Of a stretch of DNA of 64,000 bases, positions 1 to 8,796 are shown piece after piece. Every line of letters starts with the position of its first letter. Within the stretch, counting starts at the first letter, position 1. The stretch comes from Trichomonas vaginalis G3 (lineage: Eukaryota > Parabasalia > Trichomonadida > Trichomonadidae). The notes beneath the pieces are model-generated. The model saw only the letters and a list, made by a program, of their open reading frames with translations, ran no database searches and was not told the origin of the DNA. The position numbers were made by a program, and so were the translations under genes. Location of the stretch: the NCBI RefSeq assembly GCF_026262505.1, contig NC_067208.1, forward strand, positions 15,571,962 to 15,635,961, in the 5' to 3' direction.

Positions 1-941
1 TCAGTTCGAGGTAAAAGTTCTATACACCTTCTCCAAAACTTCTATTCTATCTTCACTGGATATAAATACGAACAAGTAGAATGGAAAGAAAATATTATAG
101 AAGCTTGGTTAGACCATGTCAAAGAAATTATATGCAATGGAAACGAAAGAGTCTATGAGTATATCTTATGTTGGTTGCAAACATCTTACAACATCCAAGT
201 GCTAAAAATGAAACTGCTCTCATTATAATTGGAAAACAAGGAACTGGAAGAACACTTTCTTTACAGATATCTTATGCAAACTGTTAGAGGGCTATTCGAA
301 CCCTAATATGACAAACTTAGAAAACATCTGCGGTAAATTTAACTCTTCAATAGAGAATATGAAACTTATAGTTTGCAATGAACTTCAAAGTATAGATACA
401 ACAAAAGTTTTTGAACTCAGATGCTTTGAAGAGTCTTATAACAGACAAAGTTGGAGTTGTTGAAAGAAAATATAAAGACCAAAGAGTTTGTGAAAATGTT
501 GCAAACTTCATTATGTTTTCAAACAATGCTGTTCCGATGAAGTTAGAAAGTTCTGACAGAAGATATGTAGTTGTCAGAACGTCAGATCCCATATGCAAGA
601 TACAGAATATTTTGACGACTTAGCAGAAACTTTGACACCTAACTTTTACAACCACTTGTTCTCATATTTCATGACATTAGATATTTCAAAGTTCAATCCA
701 AGAAAAATTCCACATACCGAAGAAAGACAAACATTGTTAGAAGCAAACAAGAGTGTATATGAACTGTTCATAGAAGAAAGCGACTTTGTGTCATTAGATG
801 AAAGGTCATTGTACAGATTCGTATAAAAAGTATTGTCAAGAATATGGTTATATGACAGCTTCTAACGAACATTCTTGGCAAATGTCAAAAACTTTTAGAT
901 GTTCAGAATGGCGTATAACAAAGAAAAATTTTTCTGAGTAA
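1..941 (+). pseudogene. SF3 (D5-like) helicase, partial, broken copy
   Basis: Fragment of the element's superfamily 3 replicative helicase, cut by the window edge. It matches the whole copy at 8797-10032: the P-loop region lies near 225-260, the NELQS Walker B region near 377-395 and the motif C/sensor region near 500-530. Several breaks are present, so it is a fossil copy. The next gene follows after about 35 bases on the same strand, as in the other copies. Confidence 0.8.
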
Positions 942-975
942 ATTTAAAAAAAACTTTTTTTATCCGATAGAAAAG

Positions 976-1395
976 ATGACGAAATATATTTCAGTAAATA
1001 AGTACATGACAGAAGTCAAAGAAGACTAGACCCATTCGCTTATTTGAATGTTTACTTCTACAATTTTGAAAAGTCTACATTCAGCAAAGTTTGGAACATC
1101 GAACCAGTTAAGTTTGCTATTGTGACTAAAAATGGTGCGAAATTTGAAGACTTAGACATAGAAGGTTTGTTAGCAGTCAAGAGAAAATTTTGACAGAAGG
1201 TTCTCAAACCTTAAAGAAGGCAAAGCATACAAACTTGTTATACCTTATGAACCAAAGAAAGCAGACGACTATGAATATTATGAGTCTAAAGATAGTTGAA
1301 GTTCAAGGTAAGTTGGGTAAAAAGATTTTAGAGTCTAACCGGTGTTTGCTCCTAAAGAGGAAGAGAACATTGACATTGACCCAGAAATGTTCTAA
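976..1395 (+). pseudogene. Unknown conserved element protein, about 140 aa, broken copy
   Basis: Copy of the gene at 8340-8759, always found just downstream of the SF3 helicase. It starts with MTKFIS or similar and ends in an acidic tail finishing DPEMF. There is no recognised domain. Its place between helicase and ATPase suggests a replication or packaging accessory, which is inference only. A few breaks. Confidence 0.6.
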
Positions 1396-1410
1396 AAATA
1401 AAATTTATTT

Positions 1411-1864
1411 TTACATGTCAAATTTCTTTTTCTCTGGTTCAGGTTCTTTCTTCTCTTCTTCTACTTTCTTTTCTTTCTTTTCTTTTCTTTTCTCTCTTCT
1501 TCTTTTCTGGTGGAGTTATGTCAAATTCTCAGAACCATATTTTTTGTAAAAGTTCTTTGTCCTTTAATAGCTCTTCTATTCTGTTTTCTATTTCATCTTC
1601 AAGAACAGTGCATGTGTCTTCTTTGCATTCTAAGAATTGTTGGACTTCATCTCTCCAAGAGGCGTCATCTCTGTCAAAAGTCTGTCATTGACAAATTTAA
1701 GACTTCTCTGCCTAATGTTTTATGGTTCTTGTCATATTCCCAGAAACAGAACTTTAAACAAACATTCACCTTTCTTGTTTACAACTATGTAAGATTTTAT
1801 GGTCGACAGATGTTTTGCTGTCAAAAAGCTTGTCTCGAATATAGATAGCGAAATCGCTAGACAT
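1411..1864 (-). pseudogene. Lysine-tailed element protein, broken copy
   Basis: Copy of the gene at 7872-8267. It begins with the conserved MSSDFAIYIRD-type start and ends in a Lys/Glu-rich tail. It is transcribed away from the ATPase across a conserved 36-bp spacer. Function is unknown. A few breaks. Confidence 0.6.
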
Positions 1865-1900
1865 TTTCTAAAAGATAAAAATTTTAATTTTTCTAAAAAT
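1865..1900. promoter_or_regulatory. Shared divergent promoter, ATPase / Lys-tailed gene
   Basis: The 36 bases between the two divergent ATGs are AT-only tracts (TTTTAGA, AAAATTTT, TTTTTCTAAA). They are the same as at 7836-7871 and in the 35.4 kb copy. Start signals for both genes must lie within this spacer or in the neighbouring coding DNA. Confidence 0.5.
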
Positions 1901-2770
1901 ATGTTAGAAAAAAGTTTGCTGACATTGACAAGAAATTTGAGAATTGTTTAAACAAGAACAAGAGGAAGTTAAAAAATGCTCAGATAAAGCCTATACATGA
2001 CAAGTTCCTATTTGCTCAGAATGGTATAACAGGTCTAATCGCACCACCTGGGTCGGGTAAGACTTTCACTTATCTTAAAATGGCTGCACAACAACAAGAA
2101 CTAGATGAGAAGAACCCATTCTATGAGTTAGTAGTCATTTGTAGTACTTCTGGTCAATTTGACCAACCGTCAATTCGTTTCAAAGATATTATAAAGAAGT
2201 CTAAGTTAGTATTTAAAAGACTCTGAGTTGTTAGATTGATAAAGAAGTACCAAAGAAGAGTTTGAAGTATAATGCTATAAATAGAGTATAAAATTCTAAG
2301 TTTAAAGACCAAATGAGGAAAGCAGAGAAATATTAGAGAAGAAACACTTCAGAAACAAACAGAAAAGAGATAGAATACATTTCGAAGAAATTGCAATCGT
2401 ACGATTGAAGACTTACCCTCATAGATGTCTTACTTTAGATGACTTTGCTTCTCATCCTTTGTTAAAGAACAGAAAACAAGACAGTGTGTCGAATTCTTAA
2501 GAAGCTCAGACACTTTAACATTTCAGTTGTCATTTGTGTACAGACAGCCAAAGTTTTAAGTAAGGATGTTAAAAAACTTACTGATATCATACTTTTCCTG
2601 GATTGTCCGAAGACGATTTCAATGGAACTTATGAAAGAGTCCATGGCAGGTAAGTTTGACAGACATGAACTATGGGAGAAGTACAAAGTCATACAAGACC
2701 CTCATACTTCTTTCAGAAATTCATATCTACGCAAACAAAGTTCAAATTGTAAAAAGTCAAGCTTGAAAAA
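1901..2770 (+). pseudogene. Packaging ATPase, broken copy
   Basis: Copy of the FtsK/HerA-type (A32-like) genome packaging ATPase at 6960-7835. The P-loop APPGSGKT is readable near 2043-2066, and the Walker B region near 2430-2450 is recognisable. Several breaks; a fossil copy. It runs into the accessory slot at its 3' end. Confidence 0.8.
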
Positions 2771-2777
2771 TAAAGAG

Positions 2778-2815
2778 TTTTTGGCGACCAGGGTTTTTTC
2801 ACTACTCGCTGTTTC
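2778..2815 (-). pseudogene. KilA-N gene debris
   Basis: A short stretch matches, in reverse, the middle of the KilA-N gene at about 6355-6400, including the GGCGAC...GGGGTTTTTT-like run. It lies between the ATPase 3' end and the cassette edge. The sibling locus in copy A holds a complete KilA-N gene at this place, so this looks like what remains after replacement. Confidence 0.55.
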
Positions 2816-2855
2816 TCTCGCGTTTCCGAGGGAAGCAAGCATATGAGGAAATTCA

Positions 2856-4020
2856 TGAAATTTCATACGGAATTCATAAAAATAATGTTTATGTTAGAAG
2901 GTTAGATCTAACCTGTTTTCTAACCTCATTTCTACCCCAGTTATTTTATAAGCGTTTTACATGGTAAACATTTGAATTCGTGAAATTCTATAAACAATTT
3001 CGTAGCTTTCTATTTCTTCGTCAGTACATCGAATGTTTAACAATGCCCGAAGGTTTCTTTATATTTCTTCTTGACATCAGATAGAGGAAATCGTCAGCTG
3101 TTTGGATAGTTTTTGTTCAGAAAATGTCAACATTCCATTTTATCTTCTGCTGGTTTCTCTACTTCTTTCTTAAGTCAGCATAGTCGTTCGCATACGTCTA
3201 TCTCTTTGACGGAGTAGTTATATTTCCTCATTGCTGCTTTACATTTTGAACATTGTGGGTTCATTTTAGCATTGTACATTGAAATCTTACTCTAGTATGA
3301 CTAAGCGCGTCAATTGTCTCTTTAACTCAAAAGTTGCGGGTTTTACTGTTCATTCCATACCTTACCTCTTCTATCTTTATCTCTTATCTGCCATAACATT
3401 TTGCAACTAACGAAACAAAGTTGTCGTAGTGTCTTAAACTCTTCAGATTTGTATATGTCAGAGATGTTCTTATATACCATGTCGCAATCTTTGTCCATGA
3501 CTTTGTGGTTGCAATGAAATCCAAGAAACTCATAGTTAACCTTTCGTATGAACTTCTTTATTCTACTGAGTCAGTTGCTTTGACTTCTATTTCATCGAAT
3601 TCTGGAATAGTAAGCTTTTGTTGTTGTATTTCAGGAAGTTTAGGTAGATTGGTCAATAATGTCCTGCATTTCATAAAGATACGTTTCATTTGTTTCATCT
3701 TTCGCACTACAGTCTAATTTACTTGTTAAAAGTCTTGCTTTATTCTGGATTTTTGTTTCAAAAGTATATGAAGAAGGAATGAAGCTTTTTCATCTCTACT
3801 AACATTGAAGTTGGGTTCATGACTAACGAGTTGTGCTGTTGTTGCTAACATGTTCTTACAATAAAATAAAAAATATTTTTTAAAAAAAACCAACTTTATT
3901 TTTATTTCGGGAAAACTCATGACAAATTCAAGAGGTAAGAAAAGAGGTTAGAAAACAGGTTAGATCTAACCTTCTACCCTAAAATATATATTTGGTGTAA
4001 AATTCAAAATGTAAAAAGTC
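2856..4020. mobile_element. Hairpin-ended accessory cassette in the slot (A')
   Basis: A single-gene unit of about 1.15 kb bounded by inverted repeats. The edge near 2890-2985 carries the palindrome GGTTAGATCTAACC and TTTCTACCCCAGTTATTTTA. The other edge, near 3925-3995, carries the reverse complement of the same hairpin block followed by CTACCCTAAAATATA. The same unit, in opposite orientation, is at 33.05-34.21 kb. Copy A has different content in the slot. The ends make it look like a small non-autonomous mobile cassette inside the Maverick; this is inference from repeat structure. Confidence 0.55.
2988..3851 (-). pseudogene. Cassette gene of unknown function, broken copy
   Basis: The gene starts MLATTA and is homologous to 33209-34075. 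It is transcribed inside the hairpin-ended cassette. No domain was recognised. The central part is rich in Lys, Asp and aromatic residues and carries a HCNHKVMDKDCD-like stretch whose Cys/His could bind metal, which is speculation. Many breaks. Confidence 0.5.
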
Positions 4021-4047
4021 AAGCTTGAAAAATCTAAGTGTTTAGTC

Positions 4048-4224
4048 TTAGTAAGATGGTAGCTTCTAAAGCATATGCCGTCTCTTGAGTTTTATGTACG
4101 TGAAGAGAAGTACAATGAATTCAATTACGAGTACAATTGCAATGACAACTAAGGCAACTATTTTTGTCTTTGCCAGCAAGGGTACTTCTTCTCTTCAATG
4201 GTTCGCAGAACTATACTCACTCAT
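4048..4224 (-). pseudogene. Small single-span membrane protein, broken copy
   Basis: Inverted copy of the 59-aa membrane protein at 5362-5541, with the hydrophobic span near 4095-4165. It diverges from the small acidic gene at 4264, as in copy A. At least one break. Confidence 0.5.
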
Positions 4225-4263
4225 GAATGCCAAAACGGTTTAATAGAAAAGTGTCATTTTTTC

Positions 4264-4475
4264 ATGTCCGAAGACTCGAAGGTGCAACACTTCCAAAATA
4301 CCGACGAACCAGAAAGAGCAGCATGGCAGTATGTTCTTGACAACCTTTGAGTTCTCCAGGAACACCTTGGAAAATGCTGAAGAACTCCGACACAGAGAAT
4401 TTGGAGAAATTGCAATCCAATACTACCTTGACAAACAAAGGGTAAACAAAGGTTTAAAATCAAACAAACACTTCA
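4264..4475 (+). pseudogene. Small acidic element protein (MSEDSK start), broken copy
   Basis: Copy of the short gene at 32649-32844 and 5164-5318, starting MSEDSK. A TCATTTTTTC host-like initiator lies directly before the ATG. Function is unknown. About one or two breaks. Confidence 0.5.
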
Positions 4476-4495
4476 ACGTTTAAAGGTCACATTTT

Positions 4496-4706
4496 ATGAC
4501 TCCGATGTCACGAGAAACTTGGTCACGATGCCTAGCGAGCTTATTCCCTGAGGATGTGATGAAGCACCCGTTATAACATACATCAAGGTTCAAAACAAGA
4601 ACCTGCGAATTGCGTACCAAATATTTCGCATAAATTCCAACCTGTGGAAGATACGAAAGGTTCCTACAAGAGAACCAGCTCTAAACAAATCAGAAAGAAA
4701 GAATAA
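4496..4706 (+). pseudogene. Small element protein (SPRKLG family), broken copy
   Basis: Diverged copy of the gene at 32383-32607, sharing the pattern of a VTY strand, an IAYQI stretch and a RKVPTRE stretch. Unknown function. It is convergent with the Pro/Gln-rich gene as in copy B. A few breaks. Confidence 0.45.
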
Positions 4707-4721
4707 AAGTTTAACTCGTAA

Positions 4722-5163
4722 TTGTTATTTTTTATTGTATGGGCAAGCTGCAAAGTGAAGTGACTATCGTCAGTCCTTGTCTTGACGTTGACGGCTCTGT
4801 GAGTAGTCTGTTTTGCAGTCGCAGCTTGGTGTCTGCCTTGCGTAAATTGCGTTTTCTTGAGAGTCCAACCTATAACTGATTGTAGATGAAGAGTCTTCAG
4901 ACTGGCTTGAGTAGTCGTCTCTGTCTTTGACCGAATTCGTGTGCTGAGATGAATCGGTCCGATTATGATGAATGAGATGCAGAAGCTATCTCTTCCTCGG
5001 GGCTCTAAGGCATAATTCTTTGCGTAAGCTTCAGACCTTCTTCAACTTCTTGTCTACTCTTCGAATTGGATTGAGATTGAGATGCTGGGTTGAGCTTGCT
5101 GAACCAACAAGGGTTGGGAAGTAAGGCATAGGCTGAGGAGGCAGTTCGGGAAAGCCTTTAATC
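4722..5163 (-). pseudogene. Pro/Gln-rich element protein, partial broken copy
   Basis: The C-terminal and central part of the gene at 31797-32382, reversed. The Pro-rich stretch (PPQPMP-like) is near 5110-5160 and the basic C-terminus near 4735-4860. It is cut at the inversion junction near 5163. A few breaks besides the cut. Confidence 0.5.
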
Positions 5164-5318
5164 TATCCCATTTCTCCAAATTCTCTGTGTCGGAGTTCTT
5201 CAGCATTTTCCAAGGTGTACCTGGAGAACTCAAAGAAGTTGTCAAGAAGATACTGCCATGCTGCTCTTCTGAGTTCGTCGGTATTTTGGAAGTGTTGCAC
5301 CTTCGAGTCTTCGGACAT
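5164..5318 (-). pseudogene. Small acidic element protein (MSEDSK start), cut by junction
   Basis: Copy of 32649-32844. The ATG at 5318 is preceded on its strand by TCATTTTTTC, a TCAYW-type initiator, which decides the start. The 3' end runs into the inversion junction. Function unknown; broken. Confidence 0.5.
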
Positions 5319-5361
5319 GAAAAAATGACACTTTTTCTATTAAACCGTTTTGGCATTTCTC

Positions 5362-5541
5362 ATGAGTGAGTATAGTTCTGCCGAACCATTGGAAGAGAAG
5401 AAGTACCCTTGCTGGCAAAAGACAAAAATAGTTGCCTTAGTTGTCATTGCAATTGTACTCGTAATTGAATTCATTGTACTTCTCTTCACGTACATAAAAC
5501 TCAGCAATGGTATTTGCTTTAAGAAGCTACCATCTTACTAA
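5362..5541 (+). CDS. Small single-pass membrane protein (59 aa)
   Basis: A short acidic N-terminus (MSEYSSAEPLEEKK) is followed by a Cys-Trp pair, a strongly hydrophobic helix at about residues 23-46 (VALVVIAIVLVIEFIVLLF) and a short basic tail. It is likely a type of membrane-anchored virion or envelope-contact protein, but no family is recognised. The start at 5362 is preferred over an upstream in-frame codon because a conserved divergent neighbour begins 43 bases away. It is present in A and A' and missing in B. Confidence 0.6.
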   Translation: MSEYSSAEPLEEKKYPCWQKTKIVALVVIAIVLVIEFIVLLFTYIKLSNGICFKKLPSY

Positions 5542-5676
5542 GACTAAACACTTAGATTTTTCAAGCTTGACTTTTTACAATTTGAATTTTGTTGCTGAAT
5601 TCAGCAAAAATATAATTTAGGTGAAGAGGTGAGATCTCACCCGTTTTTTCACCTGTTTTCTCACCCTCTTGAATTT

Positions 5677-5846
5677 TCATGATATAACTGTTATTTTTTT
5701 ACGAAGTGAACTTTAACACTTCGTCAAAAAATCCCTGAAATCGTGAAAAAATGACCAAAAATCATGATATAACTGTTATTTTTTTACGAAGTGAACTTTA
5801 CTCTTCGTCAAAAAAATCCCTGAAATCGTGAAAAAATGACCAAAAT
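5677..5846. repeat. Two 85-bp direct repeats
   Basis: Two nearly identical tandem units begin TCATGATATAACTG at 5677 and 5762. Each contains ACGAAGTG and CACTTCGT (or a close variant), able to form an 8-bp stem. ACGAAGTG is also the core of the hairpin in the element's terminal repeats. No reading frame of note. Confidence 0.75.
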
Positions 5847-5869
5847 TCATGAATTTCCTCATATGTTTG

Positions 5870-5893
5870 CTACCCTCGGAAAACCGAGGGTAG
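5870..5893. repeat. Strong hairpin, 10-bp stem
   Basis: CTACCCTCGG and CCGAGGGTAG are separated by AAAA, a perfect 10-bp stem with a four-base loop. A diverged version is near 2820-2840. It could be a cassette end or a 3' processing signal. Confidence 0.7.
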
Positions 5894-5904
5894 AGATTCC
5901 GTAC

Positions 5905-5990
5905 GAAAATCGCAAGAATTTGGCTCCTGGTTTGAGAGGTTGGTATGTACATAGACTTCTTGTAAATGCTGTTGCAATGTGGGCTTCACC
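5905..5990 (+). pseudogene. KilA-N domain fragment
   Basis: About 85 bases duplicate the core of the KilA-N gene at 6408-6486 (reading GLRGWYVHRLLVNAV). The end changes abruptly into the cassette edge sequence. It is a captured or left-over piece, not a gene. Confidence 0.75.
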
Positions 5991-6103
5991 TAAAATATAT
6001 TTTTACTGAATTCAGCAACAAAAATCATGAATTTCCTTAAGATAGAAAAAATAAAGTTAGTTTTATTTTTATTTATTTTTTTATTTTGTATGTAAAGACA
6101 GTA

Positions 6104-6943
6104 ATGTCAACAACAGAGAACACAACAACAGTTATAGTCCATGAAGCTATAGATGAAGAATATGAGTGGGTTCAGTTTAACAAACAACTCCGTCTCATTC
6201 GTTCGGTCAAAGACGATATGTACCAAATGCAAAGTATTTTGACAGCATGTTTTGCTCCAGATACTAAGCTTCCTAAAGACTGGTTTAGGAACCAAAGCAC
6301 ACAAGAACTTTTGAGCGAAGCACAGCGAGACATACTTTTTTCTGAAAACAGTGAAGAACAGCGAGTAGGTAAAAAACCCCAGTCGCCAAAACTCTATGAA
6401 AATCGTGAAAAATTGCCAAACGGTTTGAGAGGTTGGTATGTACATAGACTTCTTGTAAATGCTGTTGCAATGTGGGCTTCACCTCGTTATGCTTGGTATA
6501 TTTACAGACTTCTTGACGAAATTCATAGACAAGAACGTGAAGAGCTAGAGAACAAGCTTGAAGCAAAAGACAAAAGCATTCAGAAAAGAATACCACGTTC
6601 GGTACCAAAAGGAAAGGAAAAGAACTATAAGTATATGATTTATACTGAAGAGATGGAAAATGAAGAAGATAAAGATATAGTTATGTTGCATTTAGTCAGA
6701 AGAAACAACAAGAGCTTTTACGACCTTGCTAAGATTTACAAATCTGACAGAAATTGGTTCTATCGCGAAAACTTACCGATTTCAATGACCCCAAATGAAG
6801 ATGTGAAACAAATAGTTCAAGATACTTTACCTCAAACACACTATGATATTAAAGGTTGTACAATACTTACATTCAAAGAAGATTTGCCATTGTTAAAGGA
6901 AAAAATAACAGAGTATTTTGACAACTTCAAACAAGTAGAGTAA
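6104..6943 (+). CDS. KilA-N domain protein
   Basis: A 279-aa protein. Residues about 100-140 hold a KilA-N core: LPNGLRGWYVHRLLVNAVAM, then WASPRYAWYIYRLLDEI, the W-x-SP-x-A hallmark. KilA-N domains bind DNA in many large DNA viruses and are abundant in T. vaginalis. A charged linker (about 145-180) follows, then a C-terminal domain with VMLHLVRRN and DLAKIYKSDRNW, like the tails of other viral KilA-N proteins. The ATG at 6104 is the first in frame. It sits in the exchangeable slot beside the convergent ATPase gene, 16 bases apart. Looks whole. A likely DNA-binding regulator. Confidence 0.8.
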   Translation: MSTTENTTTVIVHEAIDEEYEWVQFNKQLRLIRSVKDDMYQMQSILTACFAPDTKLPKDWFRNQSTQELLSEAQRDILFSENSEEQRVGKKPQSPKLYENREKLPNGLRGWYVHRLLVNAVAMWASPRYAWYIYRLLDEIHRQEREELENKLEAKDKSIQKRIPRSVPKGKEKNYKYMIYTEEMENEEDKDIVMLHLVRRNNKSFYDLAKIYKSDRNWFYRENLPISMTPNEDVKQIVQDTLPQTHYDIKGCTILTFKEDLPLLKEKITEYFDNFKQVE

Positions 6944-6959
6944 ATTGCACTCTTTATTT

Positions 6960-7835
6960 TTACGCTTGACTTTTTACAATTTGAACTTTGTTTGCGTAGA
7001 TATGAATTCTGAAAGAAGTATGAGGGTCTTGTATGACTTTGTACTTCTCCCATAGTTCATGTCTGTCAAACTTACCTGCCATGGACTCTTTCATAAGTTC
7101 CATGAAATCGTCTTCGGACAATCCGGGGAAAAGTATTATGTCAGTAAGTATTCTTTTAACATCCTTACTTAAACTCTTGGCTGTCTGTACACAAATGACA
7201 ACTGAGATGTTAAAGTGTCTGAGCTTCTTAAGAATTCGACACATATCTTGTTCTCTGTTCTTTAACAAAGGATGAGAGGCGAAATCATCTAAAATAAGAA
7301 GACATCTGTGAGGGTACGTTTTCCAATCGTAAGATTGCAATTTCTTCGAAATGTATTCTATCTCTTTCTGTTTGTTTCTGAAGTGTTTCTTCTCTAATAT
7401 TCTCTGCATTTCCTCATTTGGGTCTTTAAACTTAGAATTTATAAACTCATTTATAGCATTATACTTCAAAACTCTTCTTTGGTACTTCTTTATCCAATCT
7501 AACAACTCAGAGTCTTTTATACATACTAACTTAGACTTCTTTATAATATCTTTGAACGAATTGACGGTTTGGTCAAATTGACCAGAAGTCGAACAAATGA
7601 CTACTAACTCATAGAATGGGTTCTTCTCATCTAGTTCTTGTTGTTGTGCAGCCATTTTAAGATAAGTGAAAGTCTTACCCGACCCAGGTGGTGCAATTAG
7701 ACCTGTTATACCATTCTGAGCAAATAAGAACTTGTCATGTATAGGCTTTATCTGAGCATTTTCTAACTTCACCTTGTTCTTGTTTAAAACATTCTCAAAT
7801 TTCTTGTCAATGTCAGCAAACTTTTTTTCTAACAT
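6960..7835 (-). CDS. Genome packaging ATPase (FtsK/HerA, A32-like)
   Basis: From the ATG at 7835 the protein is 291 aa. Walker A GLIAPPGSGKTF lies near residues 45-56, Walker B CLLILDDF near 185, and a VVICVQTA sensor-like strand follows about 35 residues later. This is the A32-like ATPase that drives DNA into capsids of Polintons, virophages and poxviruses. An in-frame ATG exists at 7937, but starting there would overlap the divergent gene. The 7835 ATG is preceded by TTTTTCTAAAAAT, like other element genes. It looks whole here and broken in the other copies. Confidence 0.85.
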   Translation of the reverse strand: MLEKKFADIDKKFENVLNKNKVKLENAQIKPIHDKFLFAQNGITGLIAPPGSGKTFTYLKMAAQQQELDEKNPFYELVVICSTSGQFDQTVNSFKDIIKKSKLVCIKDSELLDWIKKYQRRVLKYNAINEFINSKFKDPNEEMQRILEKKHFRNKQKEIEYISKKLQSYDWKTYPHRCLLILDDFASHPLLKNREQDMCRILKKLRHFNISVVICVQTAKSLSKDVKRILTDIILFPGLSEDDFMELMKESMAGKFDRHELWEKYKVIQDPHTSFRIHIYANKVQIVKSQA

Positions 7836-7871
7836 ATTTTTAGAAAAATTAAAATTTTTATCTTTTAGAAA
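7836..7871. promoter_or_regulatory. Shared divergent promoter, ATPase / Lys-tailed gene
   Basis: A 36-bp AT-only spacer between divergent ATGs, conserved in the two other copies. It carries TTTTTATCTTTTAG toward the right-hand gene and TTTTTCTAAAAAT toward the ATPase. Confidence 0.55.
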
Positions 7872-8267
7872 ATGTCTAGCGATTTCGCTATCTATATTCG
7901 AGACAAGCTTTTCGACAGCAAAACATCTGTCGACCATAAAATCTTACATAGTGTAAACAAGAAAGGTGAATTTGTTCTAAAGTTCTGTTTCTGGGAATAT
8001 GACAAGAACCATAAAACATTAAGCAGAGCAGTCTTAAAATTTGTCAATGACAGACTTGTTGACAGAGATGACGCCGATTGGAAAGATGAAGTCCAACAAA
8101 AGTTCTTAGAATGCAAAGAAGACACATGCGCTGTTCTTGAAGATGAAATAGAAAACAGAATAGATGAGCTATTAAAGGACAAAGAACTTTTACATAAATA
8201 TAGTTGCGCCAAATTTGACATAACTCCACCAGAAAAGAAGAAGAGAGAAAAAAAGAAAAGAAAGTAG
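7872..8267 (+). CDS. Lysine-tailed element protein (131 aa)
   Basis: It begins MSSDFAIYIRDKLFD. It then has a strand-rich part (GEFVLKFCFWEYD) and a helical acidic part with two Cys (LECKEDTCAVLEDEIENRI), and it ends in a run of Lys/Arg/Glu. In copy B the Lys/Glu tail is longer. No known domain. The divergent pairing with the packaging ATPase suggests co-expression with packaging functions (inference). Confidence 0.6.
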   Translation: MSSDFAIYIRDKLFDSKTSVDHKILHSVNKKGEFVLKFCFWEYDKNHKTLSRAVLKFVNDRLVDRDDADWKDEVQQKFLECKEDTCAVLEDEIENRIDELLKDKELLHKYSCAKFDITPPEKKKREKKKRK

Positions 8268-8339
8268 AAGAAGAGAAGAAAGAACCTGAACCAGTTCCAG
8301 AGAAGGGGAGATATGACATGTAAAAATAAAATTTTATTT

Positions 8340-8759
8340 TTAGAACATTTCTGGGTCAATGTCAATGTTCTCTTCCTCTTTAGGAGCAAACACTGGCTTA
8401 GACTCTAATAGCTTTTTACCCAATTTACCTTGAACTTCTACAACTTTAGACTCATAATATTCATAGTCGTCTGTCTTCTTTGGTTCATAAGGTATAACAA
8501 GTTTGTATGCTTTGCCTTCTTTAAGGTTTGAGAACCTTCTGTTCAAAACTTTCTTTGACTGTTAACAAACCTTCTATGTCTAAGTCTTCAAATTTCGCAC
8601 CATTTTTAGTCACAATAGCAAACTTAACTGGTTCGATGTTCCAAACTTTGCTGAATGAAGACTTTTCAAAATGTAGAAGTAAACATTCAAATATGTGAAT
8701 GGGTCTAGTTCTTCTTTAAGTCCTGACATATACTTGTTTACTGAGATGAATTTTGTCAT
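8340..8759 (-). pseudogene. Unknown conserved element protein, about 140 aa
   Basis: It starts MTKFIS at 8759 and ends DPEMF at 8340, with a conserved middle (AYKLVIPYEPKK, VVEVQGKLGKKLLESK) that looks like beta strands with a basic loop. It follows the SF3 helicase on the same strand after about 35 bases. A small DNA-binding replication protein is possible but not shown. About one break. Confidence 0.6.
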
Positions 8760-8796
8760 CTTTTCTATCGGATAAAAAAATATTTTTTTTTAAAAT

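Larger units (their letters stand above)
1..5163. mobile_element. Maverick/Polinton fragment, inverted arm (A')
   Basis: Virus-like DNA element of the Maverick/Polinton family, cut by the window edge on the left. Its parts, in order, are SF3 helicase, two small proteins, packaging ATPase, accessory cassette, small membrane protein, two small proteins and the Pro/Gln-rich protein. This is the same order as 31.8-37.6 kb but reversed. It joins the oppositely oriented copy A near 5163. It is broken, with well over ten breaks in all. Similarity to the other copies is high, so it looks young. Some damage could be sequencing error. Confidence 0.85.
5592..6020. mobile_element. Hairpin-ended cassette remnant in the slot (A)
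   Basis: The left edge has the perfect palindrome TTGCTGAATTCAGCAA (5592-5607), then AAAATATAATTTAGG and the palindrome GGTGAGATCTCACC (5628-5641). The right edge (5988-6020) has CCTAAAATATATTTTT and CTGAATTCAGCAAC, the reverse of the left edge. Inside lie two 85-bp direct repeats, a strong hairpin and a KilA-N fragment. It appears to be the same kind of unit as at 2856-4020 and 32886-34364, with different cargo. Confidence 0.55.

Noticed and set aside
7836-7937. Longer ATPase starting at 7937
   Set aside because: It would overlap the divergent gene at 7872. The ATG at 7835 has the usual T-rich leader, and the 36-bp spacer is conserved in three copies.
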